A stretch of 11,727 nt of DNA from a bacterium (lineage in GTDB: Bacteria; UBA10199; 2-02-FULL-44-16; JAAZCA01), in assembly GCA_041648665.1 (NCBI GenBank), contig JBAZOP010000089.1, positions 1-11,727 of the forward strand. The letters run 5' to 3'. Shown one piece after another: positions 1 through 7,364 of this stretch. The notes beneath the pieces were generated by a model. The model was given only the letters and a program-made list of their open reading frames with translations, did not search any database and had not been told where the DNA came from. Both the position numbers and the translations under genes were made by a program. Position 1 is the first letter of the stretch. Every line of letters begins with the position of its first letter.

Positions 1-1820
1 TAGAACGCCTGTTCGTTGAAGCCGAAGGATATCGCCTCGAACGGGTCGATGGAGCTCTGGGCCATGGCGCCGCTGGTCCTGCCGTGCACCGTCATGCGCG
101 CGGCGTTCGCCCACTCGAAGAAGGAGGTGTCCATGCCGTTGATGGTCGGTCTCACGAAGCCGGGGGGCTTTATCAGCGCGGCCCTCTGGTCTTCAAAGCG
201 ATAGATCGGCTCGAAGAGGAAGAGGGGGACCTTTTTTCCGAGGAAGATGAACGCGTTCTTGATGTGCGAGCGGAAGATGCGGTCGAAATCCCCCTTGAAC
301 GCGGAATCGAAGTCTTCGTCGAACCACCAGAACCAGTCGCTGCCGCATGCGGCCATGAACGAGTCCAGGGCGTTGGCCGAGTTCTCGTCGCGCGAGGCCG
401 CGCTCAAGGACTCTCCCAGTTCGTCCATGGCGCGGCGCAGGTAGTCCCATGCCTGGTTCTTCTGCGGTTTTCCGATCCAGATGTGGAAGTTGGCGTCGAT
501 CCAGGAGCCGGAGTGGAGCTTCTCGATCTTGTGCTTCGGCGGGTTGGCCTCGATGTATTCGCGGAGCTTCACGGTGGGCAGCCCCTCCGCTTCGATCGTG
601 CTGAAGAGTGAGCGGAGGAACTCCTTGCCGGAATCCGGATAGTATTCCCACGGATTTTCGCCGTCTAGGATGATGGTGACGAGTTTTTTCTCGTCGGCCT
701 TGGCCGCTGCGGAGTCTATCCTTCTCAGGTGGCCCATCAGGTCTTCGACCGCCTCCGGCGCCGTCTTCCGGCTGTAGACGAAGCCGATGAGGTCGGAGAG
801 CCCGTGATCGCGGAACACGATGCCGACGCTCTTGCCGTCGTGGGTCGCGAGGTACGGCCTGTGTTTATCCACGGACCTGGTCTCCGGGAAGGAGCAGGCC
901 AGCACCATGTCGTCGGTGGCTATCCATTTCACGCCGGCGTCGGCCAAAAGCGGGATCATCTCGGGGCATACGCTCCCCTCCGACGGCCAAAGGCCCTGGG
1001 GTCGCGCCCCGAACCAGCGCTCCATGGAGTCGAGGGCGCGATTTATCTGCAGCCCTGCGAACGCCGGGGCGGAGAAGCGCTGCGGGAGCTTGGCCTTCGG
1101 CATCGACCTCTTCGCGATGTCGGTGTCGATGAGCAACGGAAGTATCGGATGATAGTAGGGGGTCGTCGAGATCTCGACGTTCTGCGACGACGAAGCGTCC
1201 CTGATCTCCTGTATCAGATTGCGCAATATCCTCTTCTGCGCATCGAGCACGAAGGCCTTGTCCTGCTCGGTGAGGTGCCTGCTCTCCAAGAGCATCCTCT
1301 CCAGCTCGGGTATCTCCTCGCGAGCGGCGAATCCGAACCAGACGAGGTTGAAGAGGACCTGCAGGTCCCGGTAGTCCTGCGAGGAGAAGAAACGCACCGC
1401 CTGGTCGAAGTCCACGATCGACGGGTCTTCGCCCAGCCTGTCGCGAAGCTTCTTGTATATGCCGCAGGGTTTGATTTTCCTCTCGGTGTTTGCGGAGAAG
1501 AAGTGGCGCAGCAGGAATATCTTCTGCTGGGTGGTGAGATCGTCGGCCGGCACGAGCGTGTGCTCCAGGAACGCGTCGGACGCCCCCTCCTCAGTGTATG
1601 CCAGGAGCTGTCTCACGAGCGACGGGACGAAGTTCACGACGCCTTTGACGTTCGGGAACTGTTTGTAGAGCTTCAGCATGTCGTAATAGGAGTGGGTGCC
1701 GTGCAGGCGGACCCAGGGCATGGTGCACTCGCCGCTCTTCATGTCGCGATAGAATGGTTGGTGCATGTGCCAGACGAAAGCGAGGGAGATGTTCCTCATG
1801 GGTGCGGTTTTTTCGGTCAT
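1..1820 (-). CDS. Glycoside hydrolase family 57 (COG1449-type alpha-amylase/glucanotransferase), 3' end outside window
   Basis: This frame stays open from an ATG at 1820 to the window edge, giving 606 visible residues; members of this family are usually around 700 residues, so the C-terminus is missing. The N-terminus has the GH57 region-1 motif WHMHQPFY (residues 17-24). Further on are GLWPSEGSV, where Glu281 is the probable catalytic nucleophile, FRDHGLSDLIGFVYS, and DGENPWEYY, where Asp386 is the probable acid/base; these two catalytic roles are inferred from family patterns. Later come SGSWIDANFHIWIG and a Trp-rich stretch (DWFWWFDEDF). No signal peptide is visible, so it is probably cytoplasmic. 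GH57 enzymes hydrolyse or transfer alpha-1,4/1,6-glucans. It starts 24 nt after the glgC stop and probably shares its transcript, which supports a role in glycogen metabolism. The exact activity (amylase, 4-alpha-glucanotransferase or branching) cannot be told. An in-frame ATG at 1799 is an alternative start; neither start has a strong Shine-Dalgarno sequence. Confidence 0.93.
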   Translation of the reverse strand, partial: MTEKTAPMRNISLAFVWHMHQPFYRDMKSGECTMPWVRLHGTHSYYDMLKLYKQFPNVKGVVNFVPSLVRQLLAYTEEGASDAFLEHTLVPADDLTTQQKIFLLRHFFSANTERKIKPCGIYKKLRDRLGEDPSIVDFDQAVRFFSSQDYRDLQVLFNLVWFGFAAREEIPELERMLLESRHLTEQDKAFVLDAQKRILRNLIQEIRDASSSQNVEISTTPYYHPILPLLIDTDIAKRSMPKAKLPQRFSAPAFAGLQINRALDSMERWFGARPQGLWPSEGSVCPEMIPLLADAGVKWIATDDMVLACSFPETRSVDKHRPYLATHDGKSVGIVFRDHGLSDLIGFVYSRKTAPEAVEDLMGHLRRIDSAAAKADEKKLVTIILDGENPWEYYPDSGKEFLRSLFSTIEAEGLPTVKLREYIEANPPKHKIEKLHSGSWIDANFHIWIGKPQKNQAWDYLRRAMDELGESLSAASRDENSANALDSFMAACGSDWFWWFDEDFDSAFKGDFDRIFRSHIKNAFIFLGKKVPLFLFEPIYRFEDQRAALIKPPGFVRPTINGMDTSFFEWANAARMTVHGRTSGAMAQSSIDPFEAISFGFNEQAF

Positions 1821-1844
1821 ATCGCGGCGCTCATGTAGTAGGCG

Positions 1845-3071
1845 TCAGACCGTCGCGCCCTTGGGAATCACGACGATGCCCTCGGGGGAGACGGTGAACC
1901 TCTTGCGATCCTTCTCAAGGTCGTAGCCGATCGTCGCGTGAGGCGAGATCACCACGTCTTTGTCGATCACAGCGCGCCTGATCTTGGCGTATCTGCCCAC
2001 GTTGACGTGGTCGAACAATATGCTTTCCTCGATCTGCGAGAAGCTGTTCACCCTCACGCACGGGGAGAGTATGCTCCGGTCGATCTTTCCGCCGGAGATG
2101 ATCACGCCGTCGCAGACGAGCGAGTCGGTCGCCATGCCGATCCTGTCGGACTTCTCGTCCGAGAAGACGAACTTCGCGGGAGGGTCGGACTCGCGCGCGG
2201 TCTTTATGGACCACGCCCTGTTGTAGAGGTTGAAGATCGGCGATACCGATACCAGGTCCATCGAGGCCTTCCAATATCCGTCGATCGTACCTATGTCGCG
2301 CCAGTACCCGCGTTCCTGAGGGTTGGCTCCGGGCACCGGGTTCTCCGCGAAATTGTAGGCCATCACCTTTTTGTTCTTGAAGAGCGCCGGTATGATGTCC
2401 TTTCCGAAGTCGTGCGCGGAAGCATCGTTTTCCGCGTCCCTCCGCACGGCCTCAATCAGGACCTCCGTCTTGAAGATGTATATCCCCATGGAGCAGAGCG
2501 ACATCTTCGGGTTGCCCGGCATGGGCGGCGGGTCTTTGGGTTTCTCCTTGAAGTCGGTAACCTGCCAATTTTTGTCGCAGTCGATTATCCCGAAGGACCT
2601 GGCCTCCTTGAGCGGCTGCGGGACCACCGCGATGGTGATGTCCGCATCCGTCTTCTCGTGGAACTCGATGAAGTGCAGGCAATTCATGCGGTAGATGTGA
2701 TCGCCGCCGAATATGAGCACGTTCTCCGGTCCCGAGTTGAATATATGGTGCAGATTCTGGAATACGGCGTCCGCGCTCCCCTTGTACCAGTGGGAGCCGA
2801 CGCGCATTTGGGCCGGGACCGCGTCGATGAAATGGTCGAGCAGGGCCGGCAGGTGCCAACCCCTCTTGAGGTGGCGCAGGAGCGAGTCGGCCTTGAACTG
2901 TGTGAGCACGAGGATGCGGAAGAGGCCGGAGTTCACTATGTTCGACAGCACGAAATCGATGATGCGGTAATGGCCGCCGAACGGCACCGCCGGCTTCGCC
3001 CGCTCGTCGGTGAGGGGTCTTAACCTTTCGCCCTGGCCGCCAGCCAGGACTATGGAAAGGACAGGTTTCAA
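1845..3071 (-). CDS. glgC: Glucose-1-phosphate adenylyltransferase (ADP-glucose pyrophosphorylase)
   Basis: The enzyme makes ADP-glucose and pyrophosphate from ATP and glucose-1-phosphate, the committed step of bacterial glycogen synthesis, in the cytoplasm. The 408 residues match the family length. The N-terminal nucleotidyltransferase fold shows VLAGGQGERLRPLT (residues 8-21) and KPAVPFGG (26-33), then GSADAVFQN (98-106), FGGDHIYRMN with Asp124 (121-130), the sugar-phosphate motif DFKEKP with Lys177 (173-178), SMGIYIF (194-200) and YWRDIGTIDGYW (256-267). The C-terminal third is the left-handed beta-helix domain that carries allosteric contacts in this family. The start is TTG: the only ATG just upstream (3087) is in another frame, an in-frame TGA lies at 3086-3084, and the family N-terminus MKxVLxIVLAGG begins exactly here. 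It is the first gene of a minus-strand pair with the GH57 gene and is divergent from the lipoprotein genes. Confidence 0.97.
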   Translation of the reverse strand: MKPVLSIVLAGGQGERLRPLTDERAKPAVPFGGHYRIIDFVLSNIVNSGLFRILVLTQFKADSLLRHLKRGWHLPALLDHFIDAVPAQMRVGSHWYKGSADAVFQNLHHIFNSGPENVLIFGGDHIYRMNCLHFIEFHEKTDADITIAVVPQPLKEARSFGIIDCDKNWQVTDFKEKPKDPPPMPGNPKMSLCSMGIYIFKTEVLIEAVRRDAENDASAHDFGKDIIPALFKNKKVMAYNFAENPVPGANPQERGYWRDIGTIDGYWKASMDLVSVSPIFNLYNRAWSIKTARESDPPAKFVFSDEKSDRIGMATDSLVCDGVIISGGKIDRSILSPCVRVNSFSQIEESILFDHVNVGRYAKIRRAVIDKDVVISPHATIGYDLEKDRKRFTVSPEGIVVIPKGATV

Positions 3072-3361
3072 GAGGGCCCCCTCTCATTTGGTAAGAGATC
3101 AAAGAAGGCATTGTAAATAGTGGAGCAGGCCGATTAATGCAAGAAAAACATATATTTTGCTGATTTGAGGGGTTTTGTCGGCGAATCCTCCTCAATTCCG
3201 AGCATTGGACGGGAAAAACAGCATATCTAGCCGAAAATACGTTGAAACTCCTGGCCTCCGGCTGGTATTGGTCGATGTGCGCCCGTTGGGTTCTCGTAAA
3301 AAGCGCGCAACATATCCTGAGTTCGACCGATCATATAAGTAAGTAAGAAACGGAGACCCCC
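3072..3361. other. Divergent intergenic region between glgC and the lipoprotein genes
   Basis: These 290 nt separate genes pointing away from each other, so both promoters should lie here. No credible gene is seen; short open frames on either strand lack family features. On the minus strand, TACAAT (3115-3110) is a plausible -10 box about 40 nt upstream of glgC, but the nearest -35-like TTGCAT (3142-3137) is 21 nt away, which is too far for a standard sigma-70 promoter. On the plus strand TATAAG (3334-3339) resembles a -10 box without a matching -35. The segment 3140-3240 is clearly AT-richer than the flanking genes. An imperfect inverted repeat (TTGAGGGG ... CTCCTCAA, about 3165-3195) has no T-tract and is not a terminator. 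Promoter positions are guesses. Confidence 0.4.
3077..3084 (-). promoter_or_regulatory. Ribosome binding site of glgC supporting a TTG start
   Basis: On the minus strand the purine run AGAGGGGG lies 5 nt upstream of the TTG codon at 3071. It supports initiation at TTG, the only possible start before the in-frame stop at 3086-3084. A TTG start with this imperfect Shine-Dalgarno sequence may keep translation modest; that effect is an inference. Confidence 0.6.
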
Positions 3362-4876
3362 ATGGCCATGATAGATATTGCAGGGAAGTTCTATGATGCA
3401 TTTGTCAGGGAGCCGGTCAGCTTCTGGACCGGAAAGGATGCGGATAAGGTGGAGCCGCTCGATGCGCTCCCTGTATACGCCGGAGCCGCGCTCTGGCCGC
3501 TGGCCCTTCTTAGCATAGCCGGTTGCAGCGATGACGGCTCGGGAAAAACAGGGGATGCGGGCGGCGACAGCGACGTGGACGGAGACTCGGACGCCGACAC
3601 TGACGTTGACAGCGGGGTGGACGCCGGGGGTATTCCGGCGGATCCCTGGGAGAGGGAGGGCTTCAACGGCAAGTTCGTCGAGTGCAAGAACGGGACTACC
3701 TGCACGGTGATCGACGTGGACATCTATCAGGAACAGAGCCCTGACACCGTGCACCTCATGACAGGGTACCCGCACAACCGCAAGGTGACCGCGAATCTCG
3801 TCTCGGGCTTTCCGATGAGCTCCCCGACAGTGAACTACGGCAGCGGCGAGCAATTCGACATCCAGGCGATCTACAACGGATGGGGCGAGATCCATTCCAA
3901 GAACGTGAGCAGCATGTCGGAAGGTTTCCTCGTCCCGTTCGAGACCTCCAAGCCGATCTCAGAGACCGAGGTGAATGAGGCGATAGGCCTGGCGAGCATC
4001 GACGAGCTGGGCGATGTCACCTATTCCCTCGTGGACGAGGTTGGCGTCGAATCGGCGCCTGACGCGGGCGCGCCGTTCGAGACCGGGACCGCGCATCCCG
4101 TGACGGTCGGCGCGGGCGTCGAGCTCGGCGGTAAGTTCTTCGTATCCGCTTCGGAGGAGGTCACCGGCGACGGCATGCTCATGGCGTTCGACATCAACGA
4201 ATGGGGCGCGATAGGCGACCCCCCTGACTCCTATCTGGGCTACATAGCGACCTCCGGGAGATATCCCGCTGCTGTGGCGGCGATGGGTGAGAGCTCTGTG
4301 GCGGTCCTTAACACAGAGGGTGATGACGGCGCATCCATAGACGTAGCGAATATTGAGAGCGCGTCGATCATCGGTCATGTCCCCCTTGCGGATTATCCAA
4401 ATGCCGTGGCGCTCAATGAGTTGCCGATCAGCGATGACGGCGAATATGCGGTGGTCGCCGTGGGTTCGTCCGGGGAAATGTCGACCCTGCTCTTCGTGGA
4501 TATGGATCTCATGTCCGTGGTCGGGTCCGCCGAGTTCTGCGAGGGCGCCGACGTGCGTGACATCGTCCTTTTAGGCGGCAAGGCGTACGTGAGCGTTGAG
4601 GGCGCGTACTTGGGGCACGATGACGACGACGACGGGACCACCGGAAAGGTCGCAGTGGTGGACTTTGCGGATCCGACTGAGCCCATCATCGAGAGGCTCA
4701 TAGACGTGGGCTTCGATGTGGGGTCCATAGGCGTCCACGAGTCCGGAATAGTTTACGTGGCAGTGACTGATCGGTGGTGGGAGGTGCCGGGCACTGCCGA
4801 GAATCCATGGTCGTATATCGTCGCTTTTGACCCGGCCAAGGTTACGGACGATCGGGTCGCGGCCAGCGTTTTTTGA
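3362..4876 (+). CDS. Putative outer-membrane lipoprotein with acidic linker and beta-propeller-like domain (paralogue 1)
   Basis: No named family is recognised with certainty. The 504 residues have a hydrophobic segment (about 36-54) ending in a canonical lipobox, IAGC, with Cys55 as the predicted lipidation site; Ser at +2 favours outer-membrane sorting. An Asp-rich linker follows (about 57-90), then a globular part beginning FNGKFVEC. The C-terminal half has blade-like segments, for example VAVVDFADPTEPIIERLIDVG followed by GVHESGIVYVAV, like LVIVD/YVTN-type beta-propeller repeats; this fold is an inference. An acidic run HDDDDDG precedes the last blade. The start at ATG 3362 is backed by GGAGA at 3352-3356, but it gives an unusual N-terminal region of about 35 residues containing acidic residues. 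A GTG at 3449 would give a 26-residue signal peptide. It lies 66 nt before a clear paralogue, probably in one operon. Function, ligand and partner are unknown. Confidence 0.85.
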   Translation: MAMIDIAGKFYDAFVREPVSFWTGKDADKVEPLDALPVYAGAALWPLALLSIAGCSDDGSGKTGDAGGDSDVDGDSDADTDVDSGVDAGGIPADPWEREGFNGKFVECKNGTTCTVIDVDIYQEQSPDTVHLMTGYPHNRKVTANLVSGFPMSSPTVNYGSGEQFDIQAIYNGWGEIHSKNVSSMSEGFLVPFETSKPISETEVNEAIGLASIDELGDVTYSLVDEVGVESAPDAGAPFETGTAHPVTVGAGVELGGKFFVSASEEVTGDGMLMAFDINEWGAIGDPPDSYLGYIATSGRYPAAVAAMGESSVAVLNTEGDDGASIDVANIESASIIGHVPLADYPNAVALNELPISDDGEYAVVAVGSSGEMSTLLFVDMDLMSVVGSAEFCEGADVRDIVLLGGKAYVSVEGAYLGHDDDDDGTTGKVAVVDFADPTEPIIERLIDVGFDVGSIGVHESGIVYVAVTDRWWEVPGTAENPWSYIVAFDPAKVTDDRVAASVF

Positions 4877-4932
4877 GCAATTGAGTGGCGGCAACCGGTT
4901 CTGGTGCTGTATGATCGGCGCGTCAGGGGATC

Positions 4933-4939
4933 AGGAGGG
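4933..4939 (+). promoter_or_regulatory. Strong Shine-Dalgarno that sets the start of the second lipoprotein gene
   Basis: AGGAGGG lies directly upstream of ATG 4943 (3 nt from its end, 5 nt from the AGGAG core). It favours ATG 4943 over the in-frame GTG at 4904, which has no comparable site. The GTG start would add 13 residues including three arginines, which would suit a signal-peptide n-region, so some doubt remains. Confidence 0.6.
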
Positions 4940-4942
4940 CAG

Positions 4943-6337
4943 ATGCTTCCGTTAGTGGTGTTCGGCGTGGTGCTTGGAGTCGGGGCGTTGGCGAGCGCAT
5001 GTTCCGGTTCGAACGACGATGACTCCGGCGTAGTCGACACAGACACGGATACGGACGTAGACACTGACACCGATACGGATACGGACACGGATATCGATAC
5101 AGATACAGATACTGACACCGATACGGACACGGATATCGATACAGATACAGATACTGACACCGATACAGATACCGACACTGACACCGACACCGACACCGAT
5201 ACCGATACGGATCTCTGCGTCAGGGACGGTTTCAACGCGCAGTTCTTCGAATGCTCCTACGATAGCGAGGAGGGTTCCGTCCTGGACCTCGACGCCTCCG
5301 GCGATACGCTGACGTTCTTGTCGACGTTTCCATTGGACAACAGGGTGGGTCGGATAGATATAAGTTCGTCCGATCCGCTGAACGCAGCCTCGGAAGAATA
5401 TTACGACAGCATCGACGATGCGTACTCGGGCACGGACGACCTCTCTCCTGTCCAGGTCGTGACGCTCGAGGGGGGCGAGTTCTTCGTCCCATTCGCGAAC
5501 TCATCCCTCGAATCAGGCGTCTCCGTCTACGACCCCTCCGGCACGATCCTGCAGTCGGAGCTCTTGAGCACCATAGTGATAGGCGGTTATCTCTACATCG
5601 ATCCCGTGGAGGTGAAGTCTGGGCTGACCCTGGACGGCAGTTTCTACCTGGCGACAGCCGACGATGCCACCGGCACAGGTCTCATGTTCCCCTATGCGCA
5701 GGCTGCCGACGGCACCCTCGACCAGGGCGACGTCGACTTCCCTGTCTTCGCCTCGGGCGACTACCCGGCAGCCATTGAACACCTGAGCGGCGACCTGGTC
5801 GCGATGCTGAATTCCGAAGGCGATACGAACGCCTCCATCGACATCATCGACACTGCGGAGGTCGATCCGGCGGACGCGGTGGTGGGGACGATAGGGCTCA
5901 GCGCCACGTGCGCCGATCTCCTCTACGAGCTCAAACTTACGGAGGACAAAACGTACGCGATCGCGGCGTGCGATCTTTCGTGGCTGCATTTCGTCAACAT
6001 GACCGCCGAATCCGAGGTCGGGACGCTGAACCTGGCCGCTTACGGCGAGATCAAAGACGTGGCGATCCTGGACGACATCGCTTTTGCGAGCGTGGACAGC
6101 GGCGCCCTGATTCCGGACAGCGGCAAGGTCGTCATGGTCGACTTCTCCAACCCCTCCGCTCCAACGGTGGAGAGGGTCATCGACGTGGGCCACGGCCTCG
6201 GGGCAGTAGCGGTCCACTCTTCGGGTACGGTCTACGTGGTCGCAAAGAGCTGCTGGGGCGAGGCGGTGGACGACTCCTCGCTTCAAAGGCGCGTCATCGC
6301 CTTCGACCCGGCGCTGGTGACCGTCGACAACATTTGA
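4943..6337 (+). CDS. Putative lipoprotein with (Asp-Thr)n linker and beta-propeller-like domain (paralogue 2)
   Basis: From ATG 4943 the product has 464 residues. A hydrophobic N-terminus ends in LASAC, with Cys20 as the probable lipidation site; Ala at -3 makes this lipobox weaker than that of the upstream paralogue. The mature N-terminus is followed by a 59-residue strict Asp-X alternation (5036-5212), with X being Thr except two Ile and one Val. The rest aligns with the upstream protein: FNAQFFEC against FNGKFVEC, EFFVPF against GFLVPF, GDYPAAIEHL...MLNSEGD...ASIDI against GRYPAAVAAM...VLNTEGD...ASIDV, and VDFSNPSAPTVERVIDVG against VDFADPTEPIIERLIDVG. The last two resemble LVIVD-like propeller blades. 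Asp-rich linkers of this kind occur in surface lipoproteins of myxobacteria and related groups, where they may act as extended, possibly cation-binding spacers; that role is not shown here. Function is unknown. A GTG at 4904 is an alternative start. Confidence 0.87.
   Translation: MLPLVVFGVVLGVGALASACSGSNDDDSGVVDTDTDTDVDTDTDTDTDTDIDTDTDTDTDTDTDIDTDTDTDTDTDTDTDTDTDTDTDTDLCVRDGFNAQFFECSYDSEEGSVLDLDASGDTLTFLSTFPLDNRVGRIDISSSDPLNAASEEYYDSIDDAYSGTDDLSPVQVVTLEGGEFFVPFANSSLESGVSVYDPSGTILQSELLSTIVIGGYLYIDPVEVKSGLTLDGSFYLATADDATGTGLMFPYAQAADGTLDQGDVDFPVFASGDYPAAIEHLSGDLVAMLNSEGDTNASIDIIDTAEVDPADAVVGTIGLSATCADLLYELKLTEDKTYAIAACDLSWLHFVNMTAESEVGTLNLAAYGEIKDVAILDDIAFASVDSGALIPDSGKVVMVDFSNPSAPTVERVIDVGHGLGAVAVHSSGTVYVVAKSCWGEAVDDSSLQRRVIAFDPALVTVDNI
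5036..5212 (+). repeat. Asp-X (mostly Asp-Thr) coding microsatellite with an exact 42-nt tandem duplication
   Basis: Fifty-nine codons alternate Asp (GAC/GAT) with Thr, two Ile or one Val, so the DNA is a degenerate 6-nt repeat of the form GAYACN. Within it, positions 5078-5122 and 5120-5164 are identical over 45 nt at an offset of 42 nt (14 codons, in frame). The duplicated unit includes one of the two Asp-Ile interruptions, which explains why there are two of them. In-frame slippage or unequal exchange is the likely cause. Confidence 0.9.
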
Positions 6338-6361
6338 GAGCACCTCTAAAAACCTCCCTTT

Positions 6362-6423
6362 TGTCATTCCCGCGAAAGCGGGAATCCAGACTGGATCCCC
6401 GATAACACCACTCGGGGATGACA
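6362..6423. repeat. REP-like palindromic element with three stem-loops
   Basis: This 62-bp intergenic element is bounded by an 11-bp inverted repeat with one mismatch (TGTCATTCCCG and CGGGGATGACA). It contains three hairpins: ATTCCCGC/GCGGGAAT closing a GAAA loop (6366-6385), the central palindrome ATCCAGACTGGAT (6384-6396), and ATCCCCGA/TCGGGGAT with a 9-nt loop (6395-6419). The first half matches the widespread proteobacterial REP sequence whose spurious translations read SFPRKRES and WIPAFAGMT. The second half has diverged from a perfect mirror copy. There is no T-tract, so intrinsic termination is doubtful, but it could slow 3' exonucleases or attenuate read-through from the lipoprotein genes into ispE. 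No RAYT transposase is in the window. Confidence 0.85.
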
Positions 6424-6473
6424 TTTGATTTAGTCCTTGGAATTTAGACTCCTTTCAGGTTAGCACTCCCCGC

Positions 6474-7340
6474 ATGTCGAAGATCCTCGTCAAGGCCCCG
6501 GCAAAGGTCAACGCCCTGCTCCGCGTTCTCTCGGGCAGGTCCGACGGCTATCATGAACTCGAGATGGTGATGGTCCCGCTCACGCTCTGCGACGAGATCG
6601 CGCTCACCGCCACCACGGGCGGTGTTGCCATATCCATCGACGGTCAGGCGGATGCCGGCATGTCGGGGGAGAAGAATCTGGCGTGCAGGGCCGCGCGCGC
6701 GTTCATCGAGGCGGCCGGCGTGGATGCGGGCGTGAATATCGAGCTCGCCAAACGCGTCCCGATCGCAGCGGGGTTGGGCGGGGGGTCGAGCGATGCGGCC
6801 GCAGTGCTCCGCGGGCTCAATACGCTTTTTGGTACAGGGCTTACCGCAGACAGGCTCGCGGGGATCGGAAAGGCGCTTGGCGCGGACGTCCCTTTTTTCT
6901 GCCACGGGAGGCCGGCCTTCGTTGAAGGGATCGGTGATCGTGTATCGGTTTACACGAGCTTTCCCAAGTCTTCGTATTTACTGGTTAATCCAGGGTTCCC
7001 GGTCTCGACCCCCTGGGTCTATAAACAATGGGATTTGCAGTTGACTATGAAACGACCCGATGCTAGGGTCCGCCCGCTTTTTCAGGTATTTAGCGATGTT
7101 ATCGCGTTTCTCCACAACGATCTCGAGCAGGTGACGATTCCGGCGCATCCGGAGATCGAGGTCATAAAGGGCGCTCTTTTGAAGGCAGGGGCGGCCGGTG
7201 CGCTCATGTCGGGCAGCGGGCCGACCGTATTCGGCGTCTTTGAGGATCAAGAGGCGCGCGACGAAGCTCACGCGCGGCTTTCGCACGAAGGTTGGAAGAT
7301 CTACAGGGCTGAAGCCATGCTCGATCCCGAGTTTGTCTAG
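6474..7340 (+). CDS. ispE: 4-diphosphocytidyl-2-C-methyl-D-erythritol kinase
   Basis: IspE phosphorylates CDP-methylerythritol with ATP at the 2-hydroxyl, the fourth step of the MEP pathway for isoprenoid precursors, in the cytoplasm. The 288 residues match the family length. GHMP-kinase features are clear: APAKVNALLRV with Lys11 (residues 8-18), DGYHELEMV (24-32), the glycine-rich ATP loop PIAAGLGGGSSDAA (96-109), GADVPFF with the probable catalytic Asp138 (136-142), and the C-terminal GHMP motif MSGSGPTVFG (245-254). ATG 6474 gives the standard N-terminus, although no strong Shine-Dalgarno sequence precedes it. It opens the housekeeping block; spoVG follows after 24 nt. The REP-like element lies just upstream, so the promoter is probably between 6424 and 6473, but no good sigma-70 pair is visible there. 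Confidence 0.97.
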   Translation: MSKILVKAPAKVNALLRVLSGRSDGYHELEMVMVPLTLCDEIALTATTGGVAISIDGQADAGMSGEKNLACRAARAFIEAAGVDAGVNIELAKRVPIAAGLGGGSSDAAAVLRGLNTLFGTGLTADRLAGIGKALGADVPFFCHGRPAFVEGIGDRVSVYTSFPKSSYLLVNPGFPVSTPWVYKQWDLQLTMKRPDARVRPLFQVFSDVIAFLHNDLEQVTIPAHPEIEVIKGALLKAGAAGALMSGSGPTVFGVFEDQEARDEAHARLSHEGWKIYRAEAMLDPEFV

Positions 7341-7364
7341 GGAGAGAGGCTTTGGGAGGGGGAG

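Noticed and set aside
1817..1834. Five-codon mini-ORF (MSAAI) on the minus strand whose stop overlaps the GH57 start as ATGA
   Set aside because: The ATGA overlap could allow translational coupling, but there is no ribosome binding site and such short frames arise by chance.
729..1838. Plus-strand open frame of 369 codons opposite the GH57 gene
   Set aside because: It is a high-GC shadow. The minus strand encodes clear GH57 motifs over the same bases, and this frame shows no recognisable domain.
1938..3023. Plus-strand open frame of 361 codons opposite glgC
   Set aside because: It is an antisense shadow of a well-conserved glgC with no ribosome binding site or family features.
3165..3195. 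Imperfect inverted repeat in the divergent intergenic region
   Set aside because: It has a long loop, a mismatch and no T-tract in either direction. It could be an operator, but nothing supports this.
4753..5235. Minus-strand open frame translating to a long Ser-Val repeat protein
   Set aside because: It is the antisense reading of the Asp-Thr repeat: the 6-nt periodic DNA lacks stops on both strands. It has no family match, and the sense frame has a signal peptide and a paralogue.
6425..6450. TTGATT ... TAGACT as an ispE promoter
   Set aside because: The spacer is only 14 nt and the boxes match the consensus weakly; it cannot be claimed as a sigma-70 promoter.
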